From contig JAZNWU010000018.1 in assembly GCA_045593555.1 (NCBI GenBank), positions 1 through 64,000 on the forward strand: 64,000 nucleotides of DNA. The letters are read 5' to 3'. Under the pieces are notes generated by a model. The model had not been told where the DNA came from. It saw only the letters and a program-made list of their open reading frames with translations, and did not search any database. The stretch comes from Fimenecus sp045593555 (GTDB lineage: Bacteria; Bacillota; Clostridia; Oscillospirales; Acutalibacteraceae). Both the position numbers and the translations under genes were made by a program. The number at the start of each line of letters is the position of its first letter. Within the stretch, counting starts at the first letter, position 1. Positions 7,839-15,212 of the stretch are shown one piece after another.

Positions 7839-9371
7839 TCAATCTTCCTCATCGTCATACACAAAATCGCTACTATATATTTCGTTAGTTGATAGTGATT
7901 GTCTAAATTCTTCAGCAGCCATTGTCTTGTTAAATTCTGCTGTTTCATCAATACTTGAAACAAGTGCCTCTAATTCATCTACAGATGTATAAAAAAACTC
8001 TTTTCGCATATTTACCTTATTTACTCTTTTACTGGATAATGCATCGTGTAAGCTCTTTTCAAGAGCGACTGCATCTTCTGAAAAAATAAAACTATGTACA
8101 TCAAATTTGAATGGTACGCTTGCACTACCAAGCTCGTCCACTCTTTCTTGCGGGTCCAAACGGCGTGTCATACCAATTTTGAACATATTATCACCGAATG
8201 AGCCAAGGTTACTGATGATATAGACATTACCTGCTTTACCATTCTGTAAATTGGTAATAGTTTCTTTCTTCAACACAATCTCTGACAACTGTGTTTGTAA
8301 TTCAAGAATGCGAGCATTTAAACGTTCCATTTCTTCCTGTGATGCATTCGCCAATTGTTCTTTTACACGCTCAATTTCAGTATTATATTTTTGCTCTTCA
8401 TTCTCAATCTTTTTCTTTTCCAGTTCAAGAGCACGGCGTTCCTCTGCTTCTTGTCGCATTTGCTCACGAATGGCTAACTGTTCCTGCCTTGCCTGTTCTT
8501 TTTTAACATAGTAGTTATATTCAATTTTAACAGCATTTATAAAAAGGTATTCAATTTCACCAATAAATTTCGTAAGTGTTGAAGCAATACTTTGATTGCC
8601 ATTACCTGCTATAACTAAATATTTTTGTGAAATGTCCTTAACCTTTTCAATGGCATCATCAAGTTTTTCATATTTAAGGGTGTATAAAATATTTTGTAAT
8701 TCTGCACGCAAAGCAATTACCATTAACTGATAAATGGTTTGATTTGCCTTTGTTGTATATCGAGCTGAATATAAAGAAAGTAAGCGTTCAATCTGTTTTT
8801 CGTTTTCTCTGAAAGATTTATGTAAATCTTTGACATCCATATGATGCAATTTCAAAATAACTGACGGAGCAAGAGAATCAAGACCTTCCATGTCTTCAAC
8901 ATCTAATCGGCTAATTTCTGCACCTGTGGGAAAATTTTGAATTGCATATTCTACACTCTTATACAGTTCGCGACTCTTGTTGAGTTTGTTAGTGACTGTT
9001 TTTAATTTCTTTTCCTCTTTTTCACAGGTTTCTGATAAGGATGATATTTCAGCTCTCAATTTGGCTTTTGTATCATTACCTTCTACAATTTCTCTGTTTA
9101 TCTCTTTAATAGTTGCATTTGCTTGCTCAATATCGTAAATGCCTAACTGTGCCATTTTTCTCTGTAGTTCGATATTTTGAGCTCTTAATGTTTCAAGTTC
9201 TTGTTTTAATTGCTCATTTTCTTTACCTTTGAATAAATCACCAAAAAAAGAATTTTTTTGTTTTGGTGCAGCATTTTTTCCATATTCACCTGTTTTAAAG
9301 TTATAACCGCACTTCATACAAAAGTTTACACCGTCTTTATTGCTCGTTCCACATTGAGGACATATTAACAT
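7839..9371 (-). CDS. Zinc ribbon - coiled coil - DUF4041 - GIY-YIG (T5orf172-type) protein
   Basis: This 510-residue soluble protein starts MLICPQCGTSNKDGVNFC. The zinc ribbon has two CxxC pairs within the first 25 residues. A coiled coil follows at about residues 50-150, then a DUF4041-like helical region (about 155-310), a second long coiled coil with Glu/Arg runs, and a GIY-YIG nuclease-like domain at about 395-485 (GNVYIISN, KIGMTRRLDPQERVDEL, RKEFFY). I chose the ATG at 9371 because AAAGGAG lies 10 bases upstream. The open frame runs on to 9524 but only through a structured RNA leader. DUF4041/T5orf172 proteins occur in phages and in mobile or defence regions, so nucleic-acid cleavage is likely but not shown. 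An ionic-strength or membrane role shared with the zinc-ribbon neighbours is the alternative. Confidence 0.85.
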   Translation of the reverse strand: MLICPQCGTSNKDGVNFCMKCGYNFKTGEYGKNAAPKQKNSFFGDLFKGKENEQLKQELETLRAQNIELQRKMAQLGIYDIEQANATIKEINREIVEGNDTKAKLRAEISSLSETCEKEEKKLKTVTNKLNKSRELYKSVEYAIQNFPTGAEISRLDVEDMEGLDSLAPSVILKLHHMDVKDLHKSFRENEKQIERLLSLYSARYTTKANQTIYQLMVIALRAELQNILYTLKYEKLDDAIEKVKDISQKYLVIAGNGNQSIASTLTKFIGEIEYLFINAVKIEYNYYVKKEQARQEQLAIREQMRQEAEERRALELEKKKIENEEQKYNTEIERVKEQLANASQEEMERLNARILELQTQLSEIVLKKETITNLQNGKAGNVYIISNLGSFGDNMFKIGMTRRLDPQERVDELGSASVPFKFDVHSFIFSEDAVALEKSLHDALSSKRVNKVNMRKEFFYTSVDELEALVSSIDETAEFNKTMAAEEFRQSLSTNEIYSSDFVYDDEED

Positions 9372-9434
9372 AGTAAAAAACTCCTTTAAAAATACCTTTT
9401 CAAATATAATCGATAAAAAGAGTCGTTTTGTGAC

Positions 9435-9626
9435 AAAAAATGCGTGACCGAAGCCACGCACGAAAAGCGCAACTCCTATTGTCGCCAAACAAAGCTCAAA
9501 CAGAAAAGGAAACCTTATTACCATCCGAGTGGAGTCACGTTTTTACCGAACTTATATCGGATGATAACCAAAAAAGGGTATAATATCCCCTTGATAATAT
9601 AATTTCCTTATTCTGCTTTGTTTGGC
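9435..9626 (-). ncRNA. Candidate structured small RNA (about 190 nt) or attenuating leader
   Basis: Read on the minus strand. The predicted 5' end GCCAAACAAAGC (9626-9615) is perfectly complementary to GCTTTGTTTGGC (9495-9484). This helix continues as AAGGAAA (9609-9603) with TTTCCTT (9512-9506), leaving only small bulges. Inside are a hairpin AAGGG/CCCTT (9592-9574) and an 11-bp hairpin TTATCATCCGA/TCGGATGGTAA with one G-U (9567-9557 with 9528-9518). The RNA ends in an 8-bp stem with a UUCG loop, TGCGTGGC-TTCG-GTCACGCA (9460-9441), followed by six Ts (9440-9435). A TATAAT at 9638-9633 puts the start at the first base of the closing helix. It is not an obvious member of a family I know. A leader of the GIY-YIG gene starting at 9371 is the other reading. 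Confidence 0.6.
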
Positions 9627-9632
9627 TTTATT

Positions 9633-9661
9633 ATTATATCATAATAGAAACAGAAAATAAA
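9633..9661 (-). promoter_or_regulatory. Promoter of the candidate RNA and GIY-YIG gene
   Basis: The -10 is a perfect TATAAT (9638-9633, minus strand), preceded at 17 bases by a weak -35, TTTATT (9661-9656). The extended sequence before the -10 is AT-rich. The predicted start at about 9626 coincides with the first base of the 12-bp closing helix of the RNA. Confidence 0.5.
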
Positions 9662-9756
9662 GAGATTTTGATAATAAAAGCGATACAACACAAATGTTTC
9701 CTTATAAATGTTAAAAATTATTATAGATTAAAATTAGAATTCAATTATTGACATTG

Positions 9757-9820
9757 ATGCCAAATCAGATACCACTATTGATACAATTTAGGTCAATAGT
9801 GGTATCGTTGTTTTATATAG
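9757..9820. repeat. Intergenic hairpin repeat, copy 2
   Basis: ATGCCAAATCAG is followed by a perfect 14-bp inverted repeat, GATACCACTATTGA (9768-9781) and TCAATAGTGGTATC (9793-9806), then GTTGTTTTATATAG. The same words occur at 19479-19542. The first hairpin of the full element is missing. The gap 9627-9929 otherwise holds the promoter at 9633-9661 and the terminator at 9844-9890. Confidence 0.8.
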
Positions 9821-9843
9821 TATTTAAGCCATTTGAAAAGCAT

Positions 9844-9890
9844 AAGCGTTGCATTTGGGAAATCGCTACTCCCTCTTGCAACGCTTTTTT
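9844..9890 (+). terminator. Terminator-like hairpin with the recurring GCAACGCT word
   Basis: AAGCGTTGCA (9844-9853) pairs with TGCAACGCTT (9877-9886), followed by a run of Ts to 9890 on the plus strand. The same stem is used after the sialidase gene (29022-29054). No plus-strand gene precedes it here, so it may be a repeat-borne terminator, or may serve minus-strand transcripts weakly. Confidence 0.55.
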
Positions 9891-9929
9891 AGTAAGTATT
9901 AACTTCAACTTGGATAACAATTAATTTTA

Positions 9930-11144
9930 TTATCCGACCGACAATAATTCTAACGGGTTAGTTGGCAAGGCAAATACATTTTCACCTTTACATTCCATTC
10001 CTGTGTTTGATACACTGAGGAGTTTAGCTCTACCAGATTGTAGTTCATAAACACTAAGTGTGAAGTCTTTGCCCTCTTCTTCATTATTTACGCTGAAAAC
10101 ACAGATGTAGCTTCTTCCGTTTGCTGTTTTGACATAATACGGTTCAATATATGAAAACCATTCTGTTTCATACTCTGAGGTTTCAGAATTTACGCTGATG
10201 GTATGATAAAACTTGGTGTCATCATCATAATAATCACCTGAAACGACAATCTCATATGTTTCATTTTCACCCACAGCATCAGTGTAAAACGGTGCTGATA
10301 CAGGAAGACTTACAATATACTCATCGGGTACAACAGTATATTTTTCATTGAACAAATCTGGATATTCTGCAAAGGTTACATTTACAACCTGAACACCGAA
10401 ATTGGTTGGTGCAATATCTCCTGCATTAAAATAGAAAGTTACGCCGTTATAATCGAGAGTCCATGTGATGCTGTCTTCAGGAGTATTTTTAAAATATTCA
10501 ATAACAGCAGTATCACCGGTTGCCTCGTCTTCACCTATACGACTCAAAATCTCCTTTTCAACTGTTGAAGAAATTTTAGAAGTGTCAACAAAAACATCTG
10601 CAAGAGCAAGTACTTTTCCGTTTTCGGTATCGTAATTTATTCCGTTGAAGGAGCGTGAGCCCTCTGTGCCGTAATCTTCAAGAATACTTACTGCAATACT
10701 GTCAGCACGTCTTACCTGAACATCAAGAGTTGAAACATAGGTCGAGAAGTTCTCACTATCCTTTTTTAATTCTTCCGTAGCAAAAGAGATGTAATTATCC
10801 TTCTCATCTTCCATTGCTCGTTTTCTCATAGCAGAAGTTTCAGAAAGAGTTTTTGCAAGAAGCGGATATTGTTTCACCATAGATTTATCAAGGGTAACAT
10901 CCGAATACTCACTTCTTACAAGCATTGTAGAAGTATCTTCATACCACTCATAATGAGAAATGTATTCCTTATTAAGAGAAAGAGTTTTTATTTCATCCTT
11001 TATGTTTTCATCAGAAGTCTGCGTTGTTGAAGGAGTATCCGTTACATTTTCATCGGGATTATCCTTTTCACAAGAAGCAAAACCGATTATGATACATAGT
11101 GAAAGCAGAATACAAAGGAGTCTTTTTAACTTATCCATATTCAT
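9930..11144 (-). CDS. Lipoprotein with RsiV-like DUF3298 domain
   Basis: This 404-residue protein has a lipoprotein signal (KRLLCILLSLCIIIGFASC, Cys at about residue 26), a Thr/Ser/Asp-rich linker, then an extracytoplasmic domain. The stretch NGKVLALADVFVD, later FYFNAGDIAP, and a final TFAEYPDLF match the DUF3298 pattern found in RsiV-like anti-sigma factors and related surface proteins. No N-terminal cytoplasmic anti-sigma segment is present, so it is not a full RsiV. The last 130 residues are a separate beta-rich region. The start overlaps the upstream lipoprotein stop by one base and follows AAAGGA. Role unknown; possibly ligand binding at the cell surface. Confidence 0.8.
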   Translation of the reverse strand: MNMDKLKRLLCILLSLCIIIGFASCEKDNPDENVTDTPSTTQTSDENIKDEIKTLSLNKEYISHYEWYEDTSTMLVRSEYSDVTLDKSMVKQYPLLAKTLSETSAMRKRAMEDEKDNYISFATEELKKDSENFSTYVSTLDVQVRRADSIAVSILEDYGTEGSRSFNGINYDTENGKVLALADVFVDTSKISSTVEKEILSRIGEDEATGDTAVIEYFKNTPEDSITWTLDYNGVTFYFNAGDIAPTNFGVQVVNVTFAEYPDLFNEKYTVVPDEYIVSLPVSAPFYTDAVGENETYEIVVSGDYYDDDTKFYHTISVNSETSEYETEWFSYIEPYYVKTANGRSYICVFSVNNEEEGKDFTLSVYELQSGRAKLLSVSNTGMECKGENVFALPTNPLELLSVG

Positions 11145-12568
11145 TAAAATCCTTTAACTGTGAATACAACAAGCTCTGTTGCTGATTTATCTTCACGTTC
11201 TTCTGTCATAATTGTAATGATACTACCATCAGAAAGTAATGCTGAATTGCAGAACCAAGGATAATATGTGCTGAACAAATCATCACCGGAAATTTCTGCA
11301 ACAAACTTACCATCGTTATCCCAAAGAAGAACATCTCTCATATTGCCGTCAAATCCGATATATCCGTTTGCACTCTTTGCCATAAATGTGATACTTCCAA
11401 GACCTTCACCTTCAGCATCACACAATGTTTTCTGTAATTTGCCGTCCGCATTATAGACGAAAACCTTGTGTCCGCTGTCATCTGCTGCACTACCACATAC
11501 ATAAATGTTGTTTTCATCAACATTGAGGTGCATAATCGTTTCAACTTCTTTGAAGTTCATTGGAACAGATGTGTATGAATCACCGTTGAATGTTACTTTG
11601 CTACATTCATTTGATGTAAAGTAGTTAACACCCCATGTTCCTGACGGATGCATTGCAAGGTTGTCAATATCTTCATAAGTTGTGGCAATTTTGTCATTTT
11701 TAATGCAGATAATGTCATTCATAGAACCGCTGAGCCAGAGTGTGCCGTCACTTGTTGCTTCAACACTTTCATAATCATCTTCCGGAAGCTCTATTACTTT
11801 ATCAAATGCTAATGTTCCGTCAACCAATATACATTTTCTCAATTCACCGTCAACAAGAAGATAAATGTTGTTGCCAACTGCTGCAACTGAATGGTCAAAT
11901 GTTTCAAATGTAGAAATATGTTCATCAAGCTTAATCCATTGTGACTGGATATTCAAAGAACCTGCTGTAACACTCTTGTCTTCTGCTGAGAAAGGTGTTC
12001 CTTCCCATTCCCAAGGACCATCTTCATTACCTATATCCTTAATATTAAATGTTATACCGTCGAGAAGCGCCTGAATGTGAGCATCCTTGATGTCGGTTGC
12101 ATCAAACTTTATGTAAACAGATGCATTTGCACTCTCAACACGATTGAAGTAAACGAGAGTTTCTTCGCCGTCATCATACTTAAGAAGGTCAACACCGCCG
12201 ATTTTAACAGTTTCATAAGCCTTATTTACTTCATATTCATACTGATTGAAGCCATAATATACAAGGTCTTCACGGAAATCGTAAGGTTCGTCGATTTCAA
12301 CGCTGATTGTTGCCTCGATTAAGTAATACTCTTCATCTTCGGGGTCAAGCACCTGAAGAACCGCTTTGGAGTACTCCTCTTCATTCTTGAAGTCATCTTC
12401 AATATTTATCCAATCGTCACTGAGTCTAATCTCGAAGAATGAGGCTGTGATGTCTGCGTCGCCTGTAGGCTGTTTTGTTTCGTTTGGTTTTTCAGGATTT
12501 TTATCACCGCAAGCTGCAAGTGAAAACAGCATTAAACATGCAAGAATAATTGCAAAAAATTTTTTCAT
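11144..12568 (-). CDS. Lipoprotein, possible C-terminal beta-propeller
   Basis: This 474-residue protein begins with the lipobox signal MKKFFAIILACLMLFSLAAC (Cys20), so it is lipid-anchored outside the membrane. Residues 40-180 form an acidic domain (FFEIRLSDDWINIEDDF). Residues 200-470 show repeated strands of about 40 residues, such as DGTLWLSGS, SGTWGVNYF and ENNIYVCGS, that look like the blades of a beta-propeller. It has a strong AAAAGGAG ribosome site. It overlaps the next lipoprotein gene by one base, so the two are probably made together. I recognise no specific family. Confidence 0.78.
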   Translation of the reverse strand: MKKFFAIILACLMLFSLAACGDKNPEKPNETKQPTGDADITASFFEIRLSDDWINIEDDFKNEEEYSKAVLQVLDPEDEEYYLIEATISVEIDEPYDFREDLVYYGFNQYEYEVNKAYETVKIGGVDLLKYDDGEETLVYFNRVESANASVYIKFDATDIKDAHIQALLDGITFNIKDIGNEDGPWEWEGTPFSAEDKSVTAGSLNIQSQWIKLDEHISTFETFDHSVAAVGNNIYLLVDGELRKCILVDGTLAFDKVIELPEDDYESVEATSDGTLWLSGSMNDIICIKNDKIATTYEDIDNLAMHPSGTWGVNYFTSNECSKVTFNGDSYTSVPMNFKEVETIMHLNVDENNIYVCGSAADDSGHKVFVYNADGKLQKTLCDAEGEGLGSITFMAKSANGYIGFDGNMRDVLLWDNDGKFVAEISGDDLFSTYYPWFCNSALLSDGSIITIMTEEREDKSATELVVFTVKGF

Positions 12569-12590
12569 AATAGTTTCTCCTTTTTTCTTT

Positions 12591-13202
12591 TTATGCCCAA
12601 GGGTCTTCCTCTATAGGTACACGAATATCTGCAAGACATTGAATTTCAACAAGGAACCATTGTCCTGTTGATGGCTTCTTGCGAAGTTTCATCGGTCTTG
12701 GGTTATCCGCACCACCGCTCTGAACATAGAGTGTTGCCCAGTTTTCATTATCAAAAGAATACGGATTTTCAATAACCGTTATTTTATAAGGAACATTTGG
12801 TTTGTAGCTATTCTGTGGAGTTGCACCCTCAAAAAATGAACGTGCTTTATAGCCCTCAGAACCGAGGTGCTCTTTGATAAACTGCTTTTCAAATCCGCTG
12901 ACTTCACCGGGACCTTTAAGGAAGTTCAGCATCTCAATTGTTGCATCGGGGTTGTGTTCGTAATTGCACAAAACCGCAAGAGTAAGTGCTGTTGTTTTAA
13001 AAGCAGAATCAAGACTTGATTCAGGAAGAGCTTGAAGTTCAGCAACATTTGTAGGAAGTGATGCAAAAGTAAAAGTTTCAGTATAATTTCTTCCTTTTGC
13101 AACAGATTGAGCAGCGTTGTTCACTGCTTTGTTTATTCCTTGTGAAACCTCTCTTTTGATTGCAGATTCTGCCTGCCTTTTAAGTGAATCAAAAAGTCCC
13201 AT
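12591..13202 (-). CDS. Soluble DUF6935-like protein
   Basis: This 203-residue protein has no signal or membrane segment. An amphipathic N terminus (MGLFDSLKRQAESAIKREV) is followed by a compact domain with LKGPGEVSGFEKQFIKEHL and a C-terminal part ending WFLVEIQCLADIRVPIEEDPWA. It resembles a family I recall as DUF6935, of unknown function; that name is from memory. TAAGGAGG precedes the ATG. It lies between the TPM-domain gene (27 bases away) and the two lipoprotein genes, inside the zinc-ribbon cluster. The amphipathic start could let it associate with membrane, which is inference. Confidence 0.75.
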   Translation of the reverse strand: MGLFDSLKRQAESAIKREVSQGINKAVNNAAQSVAKGRNYTETFTFASLPTNVAELQALPESSLDSAFKTTALTLAVLCNYEHNPDATIEMLNFLKGPGEVSGFEKQFIKEHLGSEGYKARSFFEGATPQNSYKPNVPYKITVIENPYSFDNENWATLYVQSGGADNPRPMKLRKKPSTGQWFLVEIQCLADIRVPIEEDPWA

Positions 13203-13229
13203 TGGATATCCCTCCTTAAAGATTAAGGT

Positions 13230-13952
13230 TTAATTCTTGTTTTCTTGTTTTGGTTTTGGTGTTTTATCAAGATTTTTATACAGGAAATTGTCATAACTGC
13301 CTGTTACAACAAAGCTTCCGGTTCTTGTATAAACCGTTGCATTTGTCTGCATTCTTACAGACTTGTTTTTTGATGCTATGGCAAAAATGATTATAAATCC
13401 CATTGCCATACCCACTACAATACAGAGAATAATTGTTTTTGCAGGGTTTTTACTGCTTACAGTTGAATAATCTGTTGTATATGTATCTGTATCCGTGTCC
13501 GCATCCACAAGAACAGTGTCATCAAACACAAACATATTTTCAGTAACTTTGTAATAATCCTGTATTCCACCGAAATAACTGTTGTTTGAATCATATGCAT
13601 CCTGCATTTTTATAAAATCAAATGTTGAACTTGCAGATTCAGTTACATAGTAATGATAGCTTTCGCTTTCTGTATCGTGAACGAAAATGATACCGTTTTC
13701 ATTGTCTGTGTATGTATCATAAATGTTTTGTGCATAGTTTTCATCTGTTTCTTCGTCTGTGATACAGAACATCACACAGTAACCGTATTCATTCTCAATC
13801 TGCTCGGCTGTGCTTTCCAATTCCTGAATCTCCTCATAGGAAAGTGCATTTTCATAATCAAAAACATACTGTTCAGTATATGCCGAAGCTGAAATTGTCG
13901 AACAGATACAAATTGCAGTAATAAGAAAAATAGTCAGTATTTTTTTAATCAT
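13230..13952 (-). CDS. TPM-domain membrane protein (YdjH/YgcG-like)
   Basis: This 240-residue protein is exported and membrane-anchored. It has a signal peptide (MIKKILTIFLITAICIC...ASA), then a TPM-type domain opening YVFDYENALSYEEIQELES and containing NGIIFVHD. A membrane helix at about residues 180-200 (TIILCIVVGMAMGFIIIFAI) and a short basic cytoplasmic tail follow. The start at 13952 is fixed by TAAGGAGG nine bases upstream. The frame is open to 14009. Its next-door neighbour is a YdjG-like zinc-ribbon protein. In B. subtilis the ydjG and ydjH products work with PspA at the membrane; a similar role here is inferred from domains and order. Confidence 0.8.
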   Translation of the reverse strand: MIKKILTIFLITAICICSTISASAYTEQYVFDYENALSYEEIQELESTAEQIENEYGYCVMFCITDEETDENYAQNIYDTYTDNENGIIFVHDTESESYHYYVTESASSTFDFIKMQDAYDSNNSYFGGIQDYYKVTENMFVFDDTVLVDADTDTDTYTTDYSTVSSKNPAKTIILCIVVGMAMGFIIIFAIASKNKSVRMQTNATVYTRTGSFVVTGSYDNFLYKNLDKTPKPKQENKN

Positions 13953-13965
13953 ATCCGACACCTCC

Positions 13966-15042
13966 TTAAAGCCATCCGAGCAGGAATGACAAGCCACATA
14001 AAACTGCACTTAATCCTGCACCCAGTAACAACGATGCCTTCACAACCGCTTTTTTATCAGTCGGAAGATTACCTACAAATTTACCTGTCTGGCCGTTCAT
14101 TGCAAAGGTGAATTTCTCGCCGTTCCATGATGTATTAAGAATCCATACGGGATACAGAGCATATTTATAAAATCCGTTTGTAATATTCATATTCACAACA
14201 CGTGAATCTATTGAGTCGTAACCTTTTACAGTTTCTGCTAAAGCATCTCCTACACTTGTACGGATTCTTTCGTTTGCTCTGTTCATACTTTCTTCTGCTG
14301 TAACATCATATTTATCTGCAAGATATCCTGCCAAATATGCTGTGTTGAAATCAACTGCTTGTGTCAAGTCAAATGGCTCTACTGATTCCATAAGGTCATC
14401 GGGCATTTTTGTTGAGCCATCAACGGGAACATTATCAAAACCTATATTTCCGCTTCTGTAAACATCGTAATATGATGTTTCCTTATAATTGTAATTGTTA
14501 TCCGACCATCGTCTTTCTTTTGTTGCCTTGAAATTGGCATTTCCTATTGCATCACAGGTGAAAAGCCAATGTGGAACATAAACGCCTTTGATTTCTTCTA
14601 TTCTGTTATTGTCAAGAAATGCTTTTGGAACGAACTTCTTGTCAGCAAGATGTTTTTTCAATGCTTCCTTGGCAGCTTTTTTGTCAAGCTTGAAAGGAAT
14701 AACCAAATCTGGACGCAAATCACCTGAAAACTGACCTTTCATTACAACAGGATTGTCACAATACGGACATTTTGAAGCACCTGTTGTACTGTCGGCAATT
14801 ATTTCGCCACCACATGACTGACAGGAATAGACATTCATTCCGTCAGTTTCACCTGATGACCATTGATTATCCTGTGCAGACCAGTTTATTGAGTCGACTT
14901 CTTCTACAGTTTCTTGATTTAACTGATTAATTTCAAACTCAGTTTCACAATATGGACATTTCAGTTTTTGTACTCCTGCGTCAAACTGTACTCCACCGCC
15001 ACAACAAGGACATTTTTGTTCAGCAATTGTTGGCACTGTCAA
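13966..15042 (-). CDS. TFIIB-type zinc-ribbon protein with C-terminal membrane helix (YdjG-like)
   Basis: This 358-residue protein has two four-cysteine ribbons near the N terminus (CPCCGG...CPYCETEF and CQSCGGEI...CPYCDNPV). A conserved core follows (VIPFKLDKKAAKEALKKHL, VYVPHWLFTC), and a hydrophobic C terminus (SLLLGAGLSAVLCGLSFLLGWL). Database entries often label such proteins as PriA- or phage-replication-like because of the ribbon; nothing here supports that. No ATG fits. TTG at 15042 or GTG at 15036 are the candidates, following AAAGGAG. The TTG overlaps the stop of the 56-residue gene by four bases (TTGA), so translation is coupled. Confidence 0.82.
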   Translation of the reverse strand: MTVPTIAEQKCPCCGGGVQFDAGVQKLKCPYCETEFEINQLNQETVEEVDSINWSAQDNQWSSGETDGMNVYSCQSCGGEIIADSTTGASKCPYCDNPVVMKGQFSGDLRPDLVIPFKLDKKAAKEALKKHLADKKFVPKAFLDNNRIEEIKGVYVPHWLFTCDAIGNANFKATKERRWSDNNYNYKETSYYDVYRSGNIGFDNVPVDGSTKMPDDLMESVEPFDLTQAVDFNTAYLAGYLADKYDVTAEESMNRANERIRTSVGDALAETVKGYDSIDSRVVNMNITNGFYKYALYPVWILNTSWNGEKFTFAMNGQTGKFVGNLPTDKKAVVKASLLLGAGLSAVLCGLSFLLGWL

Positions 15043-15209
15043 TCATCTCCTTTGCCAAAGTTTTCATCATTCATAGTAATCTGTTTTTGCGATTTATAGA
15101 CCATTCCGTCTTTATCACGGACAATCATTACATTTTTCACATAATATATTACTCCGATTAAAATGATTACAAGAATAATAATTATTGCGAGCATAATTTT
15201 ATTTTTCAT
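15039..15209 (-). CDS. Small single-pass membrane protein (56 aa)
   Basis: This short frame encodes MKNKIMLAIIIILVIILIGV followed by IYYVKNVMIVRDKDGMVYKS and a hydrophilic tail. That is one membrane helix (about residues 5-24) and a charged cytoplasmic or external tail of about 30 residues. It begins three bases after the DUF4428 gene ends, has GAGG seven bases before the ATG, and its stop overlaps the start of the YdjG-like gene. The tight packing argues that it is real. Function unknown. Confidence 0.7.
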   Translation of the reverse strand: MKNKIMLAIIIILVIILIGVIYYVKNVMIVRDKDGMVYKSQKQITMNDENFGKGDD

Positions 15210-15212
15210 TGT

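Noticed and set aside
9372..9524. N-terminal extension of the GIY-YIG protein (51 residues)
   Set aside because: The sequence lies within the candidate RNA and terminator, and AAAGGAG is placed for the ATG at 9371.
9435..9626. Retron ncRNA (complementary a1/a2-like ends)
   Set aside because: No reverse transcriptase gene lies in the window, and the neighbouring gene is a GIY-YIG protein. The complementary ends alone are not enough.
9435..9626. 6S RNA
   Set aside because: The size fits, but the fold shows a branched interior with two hairpins rather than one long rod with a central bubble.
13966..15042. Phage replication or PriA-like protein
   Set aside because: The resemblance is limited to the zinc ribbon. 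No helicase or replication motif is present, and there are no other phage genes.
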